A DNA stretch of 64,000 nt from Lineus longissimus (Eukaryota; Nemertea; Pilidiophora; Heteronemertea; Lineidae): contig NC_088322.1 of assembly GCF_910592395.1 (NCBI RefSeq), positions 11,093,431 to 11,157,430 on the forward strand, given 5' to 3'. Of this stretch, positions 52,506 to 64,000 are shown piece after piece. How positions within the stretch are numbered: the first letter of the stretch is position 1; every line of letters begins with the position of its first letter. The position numbers were made by a program, and so were the translations under genes. The notes below the pieces were generated by a model, which saw only the letters and a list, made by a program, of their open reading frames with translations, did not search any database and had not been told where the DNA came from.

Positions 52506-54749
52506 GTATTGCGGTTTTCACACAAGGCTGAAACAAAGGTTACTAGTTGTACATAAAAGCAGGTGCACCCTAAGTTCGTCACAATTTTCTGGCGCAAGTA
52601 GCCATTTTGACGCATCAAATGATTTGCGTTTTGCTGACAGTTGGAATAGGAATCCTTATCCTCCTGGGATTGTTGTCCTGTCCTATTGTTCTATGTCGCG
52701 TTACGGTGCACGGCGGTGACAGCACACTTAGACCAACACCACGCCTAATATGTGTTGACTCTCTTGACAATTGAAGATGCAAAGATATTTTGTTCTCTGT
52801 TCTTTTTCTGTTGTTTTTTTTCTAGTTTGAGCAAGCTAGCCAAGGAAGGTTGTCAAGTGCCATTTTTCCATTTAGGCATTTTAACCATTATCGTATATCT
52901 TCATTAGCGTACGACACATAGAGGAGGAAAGCGGTCATACACACATGTTGTTTTAAATTGTCCCCAAAAATAACACTTGGCCACCTTCTTTGCTAGTCAT
53001 CATCAATTTCTCCTTCGAACAGGATTCCATTTCATACACTTCACTGCCCCGAAATGCAATTTTACTATGTGCACATAACGCATTGGTCGATTTAGGGTGC
53101 TCGCTGAATGGCTTTGGAATACATCTCCGTACTTTGAACATTACCGGGTAAAAAACTGTGAATGCTTTTATATATCTTGTGAACATAATTATTTGTCAAA
53201 AATGTATACATATCTTGCTGAGAAAACCTGCCTATTTCAGATACATACGATCAATCACTTTTATCAACTTATCCAACTGCAGAATGTAAGTCTTCAGTTG
53301 TTATGTAATTAGTCGTGTTAATTAATGGTTCTCTAGTGACTTTAGATAAAGAATATTTTATCGTGGATAAACTTATTCGGATCGTGGTTGTCAACTAGGT
53401 TTTATTTGGCTGTAAACTGACTTGTTCAATATTTAACATTTTGTTTGACTATGGTCTCTTCTAATTTTGATCTAGACTGGTCCAGTTAGGAATTTTTATA
53501 AAGTTAGGAACTGTGTACCAATCTACACTCGTTGATCTTAAAACCAGTACATGAATGTGTTATTTACATTAGAAGATCTGCAAATAACGTAACACGGCGC
53601 CATTTGCTTTTTGCTGATGACGCCATCAGTTTTTTAAGCTGAATTAATTGTTTACAATAATTGTGATTTTGTGACTCTAACTAGACGCCAAGGACGTTGC
53701 TTTTCATCTGTAATATGAGGAACAAGTATTACATCACTCATAGTAACTCATAAATATGATTACTAATTTTTTTTTTGTGTATTTAGCGTTTTTTTAACCT
53801 TACATACTGAGTGATGTCGCTGATGTATTCAGAGAGGCGTTTCTTGAGCCGCCTCAAGCAAAAATAATCAGAAGAAAAAATATCTTCATCAGTGTTGAAC
53901 AAAGCGGGAGCCAGAGAAGTTCATTTCATGAAACGAGAATATGATAACATCAGAGACAAACATAATCATTCCCCTGTTCATTTTTCACCACTTATGACTG
54001 GCGACAGTAACTCTATAACCCGTCATGACATCCTCAATAGTTAGATTGAAACATCCCCTACGGCGAGGGAGGGGACGTATAAAACTGAGGAGATTGAAAA
54101 ATCATATAGATATCAGTATCTATTAATAGAATAATGCGTGTTTAGCTAAAATTGATCAGGTACATGTAACCGGCAAACTGGTAAGCTTCCTGCCGTTATC
54201 TCCTTAAATTTATAAACATCTAACGTAACCAAGTCTGTCTATACTCACTAACGCCGTGACCTCTCTTTATTTTCCTGACTTCTGATATCAATCATGACGT
54301 TGCGGATCAACTATTCCTTATTTTCAAGAGGGTTGATGTGATGATAATGTTTTCAAAATCAAATTTTACCGATGCTGGGTGCGGTCAATTTGGTAAGTCT
54401 TGCGTGCCTACAGGCATATCTCTTAAACATGTTAAAAGCGTTATCGAAAATATATTAGATTCTATTGAACTCGAGCTGTTAGCTATTTCTGCACAACATT
54501 TTGCATAATACTTTGCACAATATTTATACTTTAATGTCGCTGTAATTGCTGGAAGTAAAAGGTCTGATAGATGGTGTCATTTAGAACCCTGGATTCGCCA
54601 TCCTGCACAATTCCGCCACCAGGGTAGATTGCATTTTGTGTGGTCAGGTGGAAACGCGTGTTGTTACGAGATTGCACGTTATAGACGAGATCACATGAAT
54701 TTGTACTGAATATCTTCCATAGATGCTGTTAATTCGACTCTAAGGCTAG
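52506..54749. other. Non-coding 3' flank, no gene seen
   Basis: This is AT-rich sequence with short open frames only (none above about 77 codons). No repeat with clear ends was found. Confidence 0.5.
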
Positions 54750-54938
54750 GCTTATGTAGAGTTGACGTTATCAAGTGTAACGCACCACTCCAAGAAAAAA
54801 AACAAGTCATTTCCAAACAGCAAGCAACATAGGATTCACGATGTCACTTTTCACCCGCATATCAAGCCTGGGCCAATGAACTGTTATGATCGTGACAAGA
54901 GACGCGTGACACGTGACAGATGATAACGTGAATCGGTG
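54750..54938 (-). mobile_element. MITE copy A of a three-member local family
   Basis: This is a degraded copy, inverted with respect to the intact copy at 56.4 kb. It shares AACAAGTCATTTCCAAA, CAACATA.GATTCACGA and the end GATAACGTGAATC. Ends are approximate because the terminal repeats have decayed. An internal part is missing compared with copy C. Confidence 0.6.
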
Positions 54939-55099
54939 TCACGGTGTCACGTGTGTAGTTGCTCCTCATGTTTGAATTTTTCCATGTACAGTGGACATTT
55001 GGCTTTATTCTTAAATATCGATGGCAAATTAGCGTGTAAATGGGGATTATGTTGAATTAATATAACTTGAAATCGACATTGGTAGCGTCATTAACATTG

Positions 55100-55315
55100 G
55101 TAGGATTACGTGTCTCATGTCACATCTCACGGGCATTTTTGTTAAACGCTTACGTGTTTGCTTGAAATTATTACATGGAATGACATGACGCTGAAAAATG
55201 ACATTGTGACTTCTAGGTTGTCTCCTCTTTGGAAATTTCTTGTTTTTTCATTGTGCCAAGCATCAAATGCAAAAAGGGAAACGCTACATATGGATGAAAA
55301 CGTGAATTCTATGTA
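55100..55315 (+). mobile_element. MITE copy B of the same family
   Basis: It is in the same orientation as copy C. Recognisable parts are TAGGATTACGTG at the left end, CTCTTTGGAAAT.TCTTG in the middle and AAAACGTGAATTCTATGTA at the right end. It is more diverged than copy C. Ends are approximate. Confidence 0.55.
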
Positions 55316-56405
55316 AATCCGGTCTTAAAGCCTTTACCAGACAATACCATAAAAACGAGTTTAAAATATTTCTGTTTTAATAAATTATATTTTCAGTGTA
55401 ATCATGAATTATGGAATTCGAAAACCCCTTGCTGCAGCACGATACCGCATAATTCATATTTACATCGAAAAAATGTCTGCTATACAAAGTGCAGGTATGA
55501 TTTCCATGCAAAAAGCCATTTCGAAATCTAATTTTGAATTCATATATGACTATTGTGTATACATGTACGTATAAGTGCTGATCTTCTGTTATGAAGAAAA
55601 ATTAAATCCCCTCTCAACATAAAATGGAATCAGGTTCAAATGATTTTCGACGCCATTTTGTGCATCTTTCAACATCCAAGGCATCACTTTCACCTTCCAA
55701 ACGGAAGTCACGTGATGCTTTCATTTATTGACGATCAGAACCCGTTTTGAATTCGACCAATGAACAAGCTGCTGTGTTATAAATGAACCCAACTCTTAAA
55801 GCCAACAACCGGTCTTATCATGAAGTATGTACATACAAATATTTTTACTAGAACTTCCAGTAAACATTGGGCGATCTTTTTTTTTTCTGAGCAAACAACG
55901 TGTAAAGTATTTTTCGTGATTGAAACTAGAACCAAGGTGGTGATGAAAGTGACTTCACCACAATTATTGAATTGGCCAAAAGGAATCATTACAAGACAAT
56001 GCATACACCTCGAATCAATCATACTTTTTTGATGGGCTAATTGTCCTCTTCAGGAGAAAGGTAGTGTCAACGATAAACTTTTTCATACAGACTGAGACGC
56101 ATGATTGTGATAGTAGGGTACTTGAAGACAAATGTAACAATATATCGTCTTTTATCATGTGTCAATTACATTTTTTACTTTGGTCAACGTTTACATCTGA
56201 GCTCGTTCTTGTATGCCCAGGTCGAAATTCCACATATGATTCTCAGTTAAGATCGTACTAGTATTCTATATAGACTATACTTGGAACAATCGTAACACGA
56301 TTATTGTGAGATTCCCAGTTGAGTTCATTACGGAGTCTTACAAGATTCCTGTGAAGAATGTGGTAGTCTACTTACTATGTAAAATGATCTGAATAAGATC
56401 TCAGT

Positions 56406-56605
56406 TATATAGGGTTCACGTTGTTAATTGTCATGATTCACTTTTCACGACTTAACTGATGAGGCATGGAAACACGACGTGAGGGTGAAATGTGACCTCG
56501 TGAATCGTATGTTGCCCGCTCTTTGGAAATGACTTGTTAGTTCTTCATGTCACGCATGAAAAGTGGACAGTGACGCGTTACATGTGAAAACGTGAACCCT
56601 ATATA
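56406..56605 (+). mobile_element. MITE copy C, intact terminal repeats
   Basis: This 200-bp element has 17-bp perfect terminal inverted repeats (TATATAGGGTTCACGTT at 56406-56422 and its complement at 56589-56605). It is rich in GTGAC/GTCAC words and has no coding capacity. Together with copies A and B it shows repeated insertion of one family within 2 kb of the Sp6-9 3' flank. The TA-rich ends suggest a TA target, but the exact duplication is hidden by the terminal TATATA. Confidence 0.75.
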
Positions 56606-58182
56606 ATCGCAGCCTAAGAATCAGATCTGGATTTTTGTCCGGGCTCGGCCAATCTGATTCCGTAAGATTTAATTTCCTTGGTTCTGGTTTGACTGGAAAT
56701 GCTCAACTATCTTCCTGTTCCAGCACAATTTACATTCCTAGACCTAGTAAGAGTCTGGTAACATCACACTGTTGTCGCATTTCACTTCGCTTTGGTGTTT
56801 CTTGGTAAAAATATTTAAGCAATTATGGTACATTACATGCATTTTTAAACTTTCTGTGTTACATTCATTTTTAATTTCTCGCCAATGCCAACTTTGATAT
56901 CGATATGTGTCTGAATTTAAATTTCACAGCTGTTATGTAATGGTATTAGGTGTATTTCATGTATGGCCAAATAAGTGAAAACCAGAAAGCCGAAGCTCTC
57001 TCCGCCGTTGAAATCTAAGCGCCTCACATTGTACACTGTAGCTGTACAATCCGCCTCACTGGTCGTACGGCGGTTATACATTCGCCAAGCGATGTCAACA
57101 ATTTTTATTTCAACATTTCGTCACAGGTGTGTGGAGATACCAAAATCAAAGATCGATCAGCCCACTTTAGAACCTACACACAGTCACAATATGAATTGTG
57201 GCATGAAAGCCTGATGCGTGTATTGTTTTGTATCGTGTGTGTAGTACTTCGATCGCAGTGAATCAGGTGTATGCCTGTGGTTACTCCAAGATTCTTGGAG
57301 TAGAACTTTGGTAATGGAGGCGTGTTTGGCAGTCACAGAGCAACGTCATCAGTAAACGTATATATTTCCGGCGCTGCGCGGGAGCCTTACTTGGCGGTTA
57401 TGCATGACTGTAAAAGTGTTAATAATAATTTCTTCATTTGTTCAGGTCAACTTATAATTTTTGTGAAAAGGGTGATGGATGTTCATGTACTAAGTATTCC
57501 AGCTTCTTACAATGTTGAAACAGTGATTTTCTACACCGGTAAAAATTTCTCCAAAAAGTTCCGAACTCCATCGGTTTATATCCAGACCCGTGTGCTACAT
57601 GTCTCGTTTTTCTTTCGCCAAACTAACTTTTAAACTGTCTAAAGGTCAACTCGATTGGCGAAAATAAACATCGTTAAAAAATAGTTTTGATTGGAAAGAC
57701 CAAAAGGAATTTCTTAATCTGCCAAAATATAAATAATTTTTGTGAATTTTTACAAATCGCAAAAGTAATCGGTCTTGAAGATGGTGGCTTACCGCACATA
57801 CTTTTTGCGGTTATAATTTACAAGCGGTAATTACAAATAAGACTTCCAGTATGAGTGCAACAATGCTTACAACACTATTATTGACAAATTACTGTCAACT
57901 GTTTGCAAATTCTCGAGGTTGTTTCATCTTTCGCAGATTTTGCTCATGACTTTAATTCGCGATAATGAAAATCGCGAATACTATTTTTTGCATAAAACTT
58001 TTCGCTAATCGTTAAAATTAACGTAGATCGTCATTGTTTATACACTAGTTGAGGCTCGGTCCTTCCGTATCTGGTGCAGGTGACAAGCCTGAAAATACGT
58101 ATGAATCCGTAAACATTACCGTCGAGCAGTATAAAATTACACGATAGGAACTTGCCATGTACCGGTACCAAGCGATAATAGC
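56606..58182. other. Non-coding 3' flank with GCGAA-rich sequence
   Basis: No gene was recognised. The part at 57650-58025 has GCGAAAA/TTTTCGC words facing each other and may be an old inverted-repeat element, but the ends could not be fixed. Confidence 0.4.
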
Positions 58183-58326
58183 GAGTTTCAGCAAAGAAAA
58201 AAATCTCTCCCGTATGACTTATCCGTATCGATTTTACGTATGATGTAATGTAATTTATGTGGCGGTCATACGTAAAACCGATACGGATACGTCATGCGAG
58301 CGTGAAATTCACCCCTGCTGAAACTC
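58183..58326. mobile_element. 144-bp hairpin MITE
   Basis: The outer inverted ends are GAGTTTCAGCA (58183-58193) and TGCTGAAACTC (58316-58326). Inner arms at 58206-58242 and 58266-58300 pair almost fully around a 23-nt loop (TATCCGTATCGATTTTACGT against its complement with one change). If transcribed the RNA would form a long hairpin. The terminal repeats point to a foldback transposon rather than a microRNA gene. Confidence 0.7.
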
Positions 58327-61300
58327 CCTAATGCTAAACGATATGTTTCGTCAAATGGAAAAGATGATAAGTCGCTTTTAGGCTTTTTTATGAATGTTTG
58401 ATGAAAAAGTGAAAACGTATTGAACAGTGACAGTTAATGCACATCTTGACCATAATGGTTTTTGCTGACCAGTGCATTTATTTCTTGTAGTTCCATTTCA
58501 TAACGATGCGGAATTAGCATCTAAATTTTAGAAAAAAACACCAAATCGGTTTTTCCTCAGAAATGTGGCTCGCAGCTTTTTCTTTTTGACGCTAGCAATA
58601 CGGGTTCAAGAAAAAATACCTCGCTTATACCGCGATACGTCGAGCCAGATATATGCATATATTTATCAGAAGTGCTCGGACTCCAACGAAAAGGCAGTGA
58701 ATGATAACAACATTAATATTTCGCAATGGCAATGCCCGAACAGGGTGTTCAAAAATATATAAAATTGTGCTTCTGTGTTGTACCAAAAAGATGCAGAATT
58801 GAGGGTAATTTATCACAAATTTTGTAATCCATGCCAAGCGGTTGTCTCTTCAACTATAAGTCAGGTTTCCCTAGCCTTACGAAGATTTACATATACATGT
58901 ACATGTTTCGACTACAGGATCAGTGAGTAAACAGGGGTCTTGTCTGGTTCTACAAAGTCAAGTCACATCAACTCTATGAAGCAAATTAACCATAATGACA
59001 TTAGGAACATTCTGTCAGCCTAGTTTGGGTGGAGGTCAACTTACAGGTTCGCATTTTTAACTACAAAAATAAGAAATCGGCCCAGTAGTTTGTGCCCCAG
59101 AGCGAAATTGTATTGCGTATGGACACTTTCCTGAATATGACATAACATTGTATTATTATATTTTCTTCCACTCTATCAGTTCGCTGCAACTAAGAATCAC
59201 TTGTCTAAGCCGGATTTAAACTGAGAACGGATGGACATGAGTTTCAAAGCTGTGATTGTCTACATTAGGAAAACACCATGTATAAAGTCCCCATACCCTG
59301 ACCAGATAAAAGCGCTGCCGGGTGTAGAAAATTGAAATGTCCTTGGATAGAATGTCCGACTATTTTGCGCTTTAATCTTTGAGAGCTTTTGACGGTAATG
59401 GCCTCGGTAGAACCAAATACCATAATCCGTCAGAATACAATTAAAGTGCCGGACACGTTTTCAAGGGGGACATTTTCTACTTCTTCACCGGGTTGGCTTG
59501 TGAATGCTCTCATTCCCTTTCTCTCCATCATCCTTACACTCACATTAAGATTGGGAACCTATTCGTAATATAAATTAGCTAATTGAAATAAAATGAAGAC
59601 TGGGACATTCTTGATTCACTAGCTCGTGTCACATGTTTAGTCATACTGAATTTCCAGCGACTTGACGCTCGTTGTCTCGAACCTGACCAAGGTCAGTACA
59701 TTGAGGTTTAGTCCGAATACATTGAGTCTCTGAGTGTGAGGCATCGAAGGATTTGTTTCAGTCCTAAAAGGACTTTCAAAGGTGTTTCCTTTTTCGTCGA
59801 ATTTGCCATTTCCATTAACGGATCCGTCTCAGGCCAGTTTGCTGAATACTTATTGCCATGTCGTTTCTCAAGAACATGTATACTATCAAGAACGTACAAA
59901 TAGTGAAAGCTGAGCTATTTGTGGCTTTGCGGCATGATACCATGCATAATATTGTGCTTACCAGCAGAATGTCAACGAGTAACTTAAAGGTAGCGCTTTT
60001 GGGCCATTAACCGTTGTGTATAGCATAGAAATTGCGGGACTTATGTGATGACTTTTGGATTCAAAATTGAATCTGACCTTTTAACCACTGCAGTATCGAC
60101 TTGGAAATTATTATCGTGTTCAAAACACCACGTCTATTTACCAGTACAATATTTGTAGCTTCCAGTCATCAATCGTTCCTCAACGTGGCTGTATATTTCT
60201 ATTTATCTCCTATTATGGTTATCCCGTTCTTAAAGGGACGCTGCATATTGTTATGATGATCCGTAAAACGATGTAAAATGGTAAATGCTTTGCAATCTCA
60301 ATGGATTTCTGCATAAGTTGGATATGAAATTAACTCCATTTTGAGTCAAATAGCAACACTTTTTCGACAACTTGTTGGGAGTTTGAAGTAGGCAGGGAGA
60401 TTTCTTTTCAGGCCACCCAGTGTGGAATGATATTACACCATCTGGTTTTGCGACACAAAAATACTTCAGCGCCAAATTGTAAAGAATAAGATTCCGTGAA
60501 ATGTTCGCCTTATTTCATCATGACTTGTTGTTATTCGTCACCATCTCGATCAGATATCAACATGTATTTTTTTTATATTGTTATCTTTTTTTTGATTGGA
60601 CAACAACGTTTCCATCTGCAGTATAAACCAGTTAGGAAACCAAAACTTAACTTATCTTCGGCTCTTTACTGCCGCTCTGTGTATATTCCGTATGTAAATT
60701 TTGTGTATGACGTTCCCATGTCTGTGTACACACATTTGATGACGTATAATGTTTCTGCGGAGTCGTTGACTCCAAATAAACGATTTGTATCATATCTCGT
60801 TGTAAAGCTGTATAAAATAGATGCATAAGTATAATCAACTCCTGGGATCGTCAATAAATTTATAAAGTACAACCTAGGCTTCAGTTCTTCTTTGACATGT
60901 TTGGTAGGTCAATCTTCCAGCGCTGTCTCGACCTTAACTTCTGTGATGTGAATATCTTCATCCCACAGGACAAGTTCATACACTCAACTGACTCCGTCTT
61001 TATTTTCTGTCACCTGTGATCTCCTGCCATGCCCTTGTTTCTTATGGGACCGACTATGGCGGATAAAGATGGACAGGCCTTGAACGACCTACACTGCGAG
61101 TTCCTGAGGCTAAAGGCCACACCGTTTTCTTCTGAAGCAAGGTTGCCAGCAGACCGATGCTGCAGGCGACATGGCCACATCTGTTGTAGGTGCTCTGCTA
61201 AAACTCCCTAACTGCTCATATCTGCCTCCTGACAGTGAACCTGTTTCAGGTCATCTGACACGGCTGGGATTCAGGCCATCTGAACCCACATCCCGAACCG

Positions 61301-63476
61301 AATGCCCCAGCTGATCCTGGTGAATAATGTCGTTTGGGGCCGGTTCAATATTGTAAAACTTTCAGGTTTTACGTTTTTGCCCATTTTGCCAATTATAGCG
61401 CAATTTACACGCCACCCCAAAATCAGCCACTTTGTTACTGTCTTGCACTTGTATAGTTGACATCTGCATCTCGTCGAATTGTCGAGCAGTAAACTACTAT
61501 CAATGGCAGTTCGGTTTCACAGTTGACAGGTCAATCAGAATCAATTAAAAGGAGGTAAGTTTACCAATTATCAAACATAAGATCATTAAACTTTCAAAAT
61601 ATCATCTATGAGGAAATGAGCCAATGATAGTCAAACGAAGTTCATTCTTTATCAAGGAAGCTATCAACCTTTCAGAGTGAGCTCACCCTTAAACCTGTCA
61701 GCACGTGTATTCATATGAGCCCTTTTACATAATGTCGCGCTAGGCATTCGTGGAGAAGCATGCTGGACACACCAATAGTCCCAAGTCAATTAAAATCTTC
61801 CACTTCAATCATGTTATTCCCAGATGACATGTTCAATGAGAAAATTGGACAGGACAGCTGAACTGCATCGCTTTTGACTCCAAAGTCTCAAGAAATTATC
61901 GAATGCAATTCAATCTTATTGATAGACTAAGAGCGGAAACAAGTTATCAGGAGAGTAACATTGATATGTCAAGAGTCCCAGCGGTATTAAACTTCGATGT
62001 TGTGTCAAGAAAAAGCCCAGAATGTCACAATTAATGAGGAAATTACAACATGTCAGTTGCCAAAGACAAGTCAAGAATTAAAGTGTCAATCACATTTTGT
62101 ATGTGTCAAAGTGAATAAGATATAATGACTTTCAAAATATCAAAGCAAAGGTAGTTCCGTCATGTTAACACAGGCCCCATTGTTTACCCATGCTCCTCGA
62201 ATCGATGAGCAGAATACAGGCGCTGTGAAAAATCAGAATTCGAATCATAACGGTCCATCCCGAAAAAAATTCGATACACAAACCTACGGAAAGGCGATGC
62301 ACATATTATTACAGTTTAACTTGGCTTACTGACCAAGGCTGGGGACACCACTGAGAGAACGCCTCCTACTGAAAATCCCACCCTTCGGTTTTATACCCGC
62401 CGGACATCTACAAGGTCAAGAGTAGCATTGAAACAGTTGCTGGTGTAATTTATTCATGGCTTGCTGTGTCCACGGTGCCTAGAGGCCCAAACGCGACCGA
62501 ACCTCGGCGGGGCCTGACTGACCGCAGTAGAACATCACGCCTTGGTCGCACCCTCTATTGAAGGGCACCACAGGCACTCTGTTTCAACGACGCCCACACC
62601 CTCCCATCGAGAAAACCAATAACTTGCATTGAGGACCATGACCCGGCATATGCCGTGCCAAAACATCAAATTCTGGTCAGACACCCGCCATTGAGACCGA
62701 CAGTAATAAAAAAACTTACTCCTCATGTGACACTTTGCATCAAAATCTCAATTTGCAATATACTTTGAGCCATTTACCAGGTACGCTGCATTGTCAAAGT
62801 CATGGGGTTCAAGATGAAACCCATCTTTGCCTTCTTCCTCCTTCCACATGTCCAACAAAACAAAGGAAAACAGGATGTGTTGTGTAAAAGGGCTCAATTT
62901 TATTGATATTCTCGTTGTGTCAGTTATGAAAACATTCAGTGACATAAACTGACCCCCGTCGATGAGCGGTCGGTCACATCCCCACTCCCAGCGGACGAAC
63001 CCTCTCCTCTTACCCCATGAACATCACAGAAGGTCAACAAAAACATGCTTCGTCTGGAACAGTGCTACATTAATTCACTGACCTCACTATTAGCCGCAGC
63101 GCCCGAGGTGTCAGTTCGTGCTCAACTGACCGTAGCTGGCGGCAGGATTGCAATGAGGGCGTGCCGCGGACAGCATCACGAGACTTAAGTAATTTTCAGA
63201 TCGTAGACAAAAATATCATCAGAAGATGAGGTCTCGCCCATTTTTTGTGAAATAGCAAACTCTTCTTATTATGGAATGTTATGTTTCATTTTGAAGTTCT
63301 GGTTCTCTTTCACATCATTCATTGTCTCAATGGATTTTTTTTCGTTTTGGTAACTGATATATGTTATTACGAGGAAGACACCCATAAAGGTGTGTCTCAT
63401 AGATTATCGATTTTAATGTTATATCCTACTTATCGGCACATTCTATGGTTTTATGGATGAGCATTATCGGTACATA
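58327..63476. other. Non-coding 3' flank, no gene seen
   Basis: Open frames reach at most 110 codons (60496-60828) and resemble no family I know. The frame at 61029-61211 (60 codons, Cys-rich end) starts with a genuine ATG but lacks splice or domain support. No tRNA or clear repeat was found. Confidence 0.5.
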
Positions 63477-63590
63477 CACTCTAAGAAATAAAGGGTTTTG
63501 AGCTTCTGAAAAAGCTTTATATATTTTTAGTCAACACGGATCTCCGTAGAGGTTTTTCAAAATATCAAAAGCCTATATTTCTAAGTGTGT
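63477..63590. mobile_element. 114-bp MITE with TA flanks
   Basis: Imperfect inverted arms of about 38 bp begin CACTCTAAGAAATAAAGGG on the left and read CACACTTAGAAATATAGGC from the right. Each end is flanked by TA (63475-63476 and 63591-63592), as expected of a Tc1/mariner-type MITE. A related half-element lies at 1009-1052. Confidence 0.7.
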
Positions 63591-64000
63591 TATGTATATT
63601 CCGGTGATATCATTTTTTTAAATTCATTCGGCCGCCTTAGCCTTGGTCGACAACCCTACACTAAGAGAAGGAGAATTCCGATATAGAACCCGGGCAATAA
63701 ATGCCCGTAAAGGTCCGCCGAAGTCAGCGGAGTACCACCCTTCCCTATATAATGGTTACTGGGAAAACCAAATACATTCAACGCACATTAGGTCTATCGC
63801 TCCCTTTCATGAAGAGAACAGAACTGTAGGGTGATCATGATCTACATGCGTCTGGACAGATAATGATAGGCTATTTCATCTTTGGCTCATGATTAACATC
63901 CGACATTGCCTTCAGTTCATGATCAGAAAAGACATTGAACCAGGGTTGTTTAGAATGTATAGCACAGGGACTTCACATGCATAGGGACGGGTAAGTCAGC

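Noticed and set aside
1-64000. CRISPR array, bacterial operons, rRNA genes, retroelement reverse transcriptase or transposase genes.
   Set aside because: None was seen on either strand. The sequence is metazoan in character and no reverse transcriptase or transposase motif was found in any open frame.

Overview
This window is animal nuclear DNA. It has a split protein-coding gene with GT-AG splice sites, RNA polymerase III tRNA genes with internal A and B boxes, several non-autonomous DNA transposons, and very long AT-rich stretches without coding sequence. The one protein gene encodes a Btd/Sp-family zinc-finger transcription factor of the Sp6-9 (Sp8/Sp9) class, which marks a metazoan. The low gene density, frequent short ACATGTACATGT-like motifs and abundant MITEs suggest an invertebrate bilaterian, perhaps marine, but I cannot name the phylum.

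Layout. (1) 1-26.5 kb is the 5' flank of the Sp gene and carries no protein gene I can support. It holds a palindromic hairpin (3.15 kb), a degenerate minisatellite (5.1-5.45 kb), a tRNA-like SINE head (6.1 kb), two tRNA-Ile(AAT) genes in opposite orientation (10.6 and 12.4 kb), a damaged tRNA-Ile copy (13.7 kb) and, between the two tRNA genes, a 943-bp MULE-like element nested in a small foldback element. (2) 26.5-26.8 kb holds the promoter/leader region and the first coding exon of the Sp gene, only 21 nt (seven codons). (3) 26.8-48.7 kb is a phase-0 intron of about 21.9 kb, containing two tandem tRNA-Ile(AAT) genes on the opposite strand within a 278-bp duplication. (4) 48,749-50,017 is the second and last coding exon, with the transactivation region, Buttonhead box and three C2H2 fingers. 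(5) 50.0-64 kb is the 3' UTR and 3' flank, with a three-copy MITE family, a hairpin MITE and a TA-flanked MITE.

The spliced Sp protein is 429 residues. Joining the tiny first exon to the large exon gives a continuous N terminus that matches vertebrate Sp8/Sp9, which makes the gene model strong. Sp6-9 proteins act in limb and appendage outgrowth and in neural patterning downstream of Wnt/FGF signals. The large non-coding flanks and long intron fit a developmental gene with dispersed enhancers, though no enhancer can be proven here. I found no novel multi-gene system. The most interesting points are the micro-exon gene structure with tRNA genes inside the intron, the nested transposon insertion with a clean 9-bp target duplication, and the short upstream ORFs before the Sp start codon.
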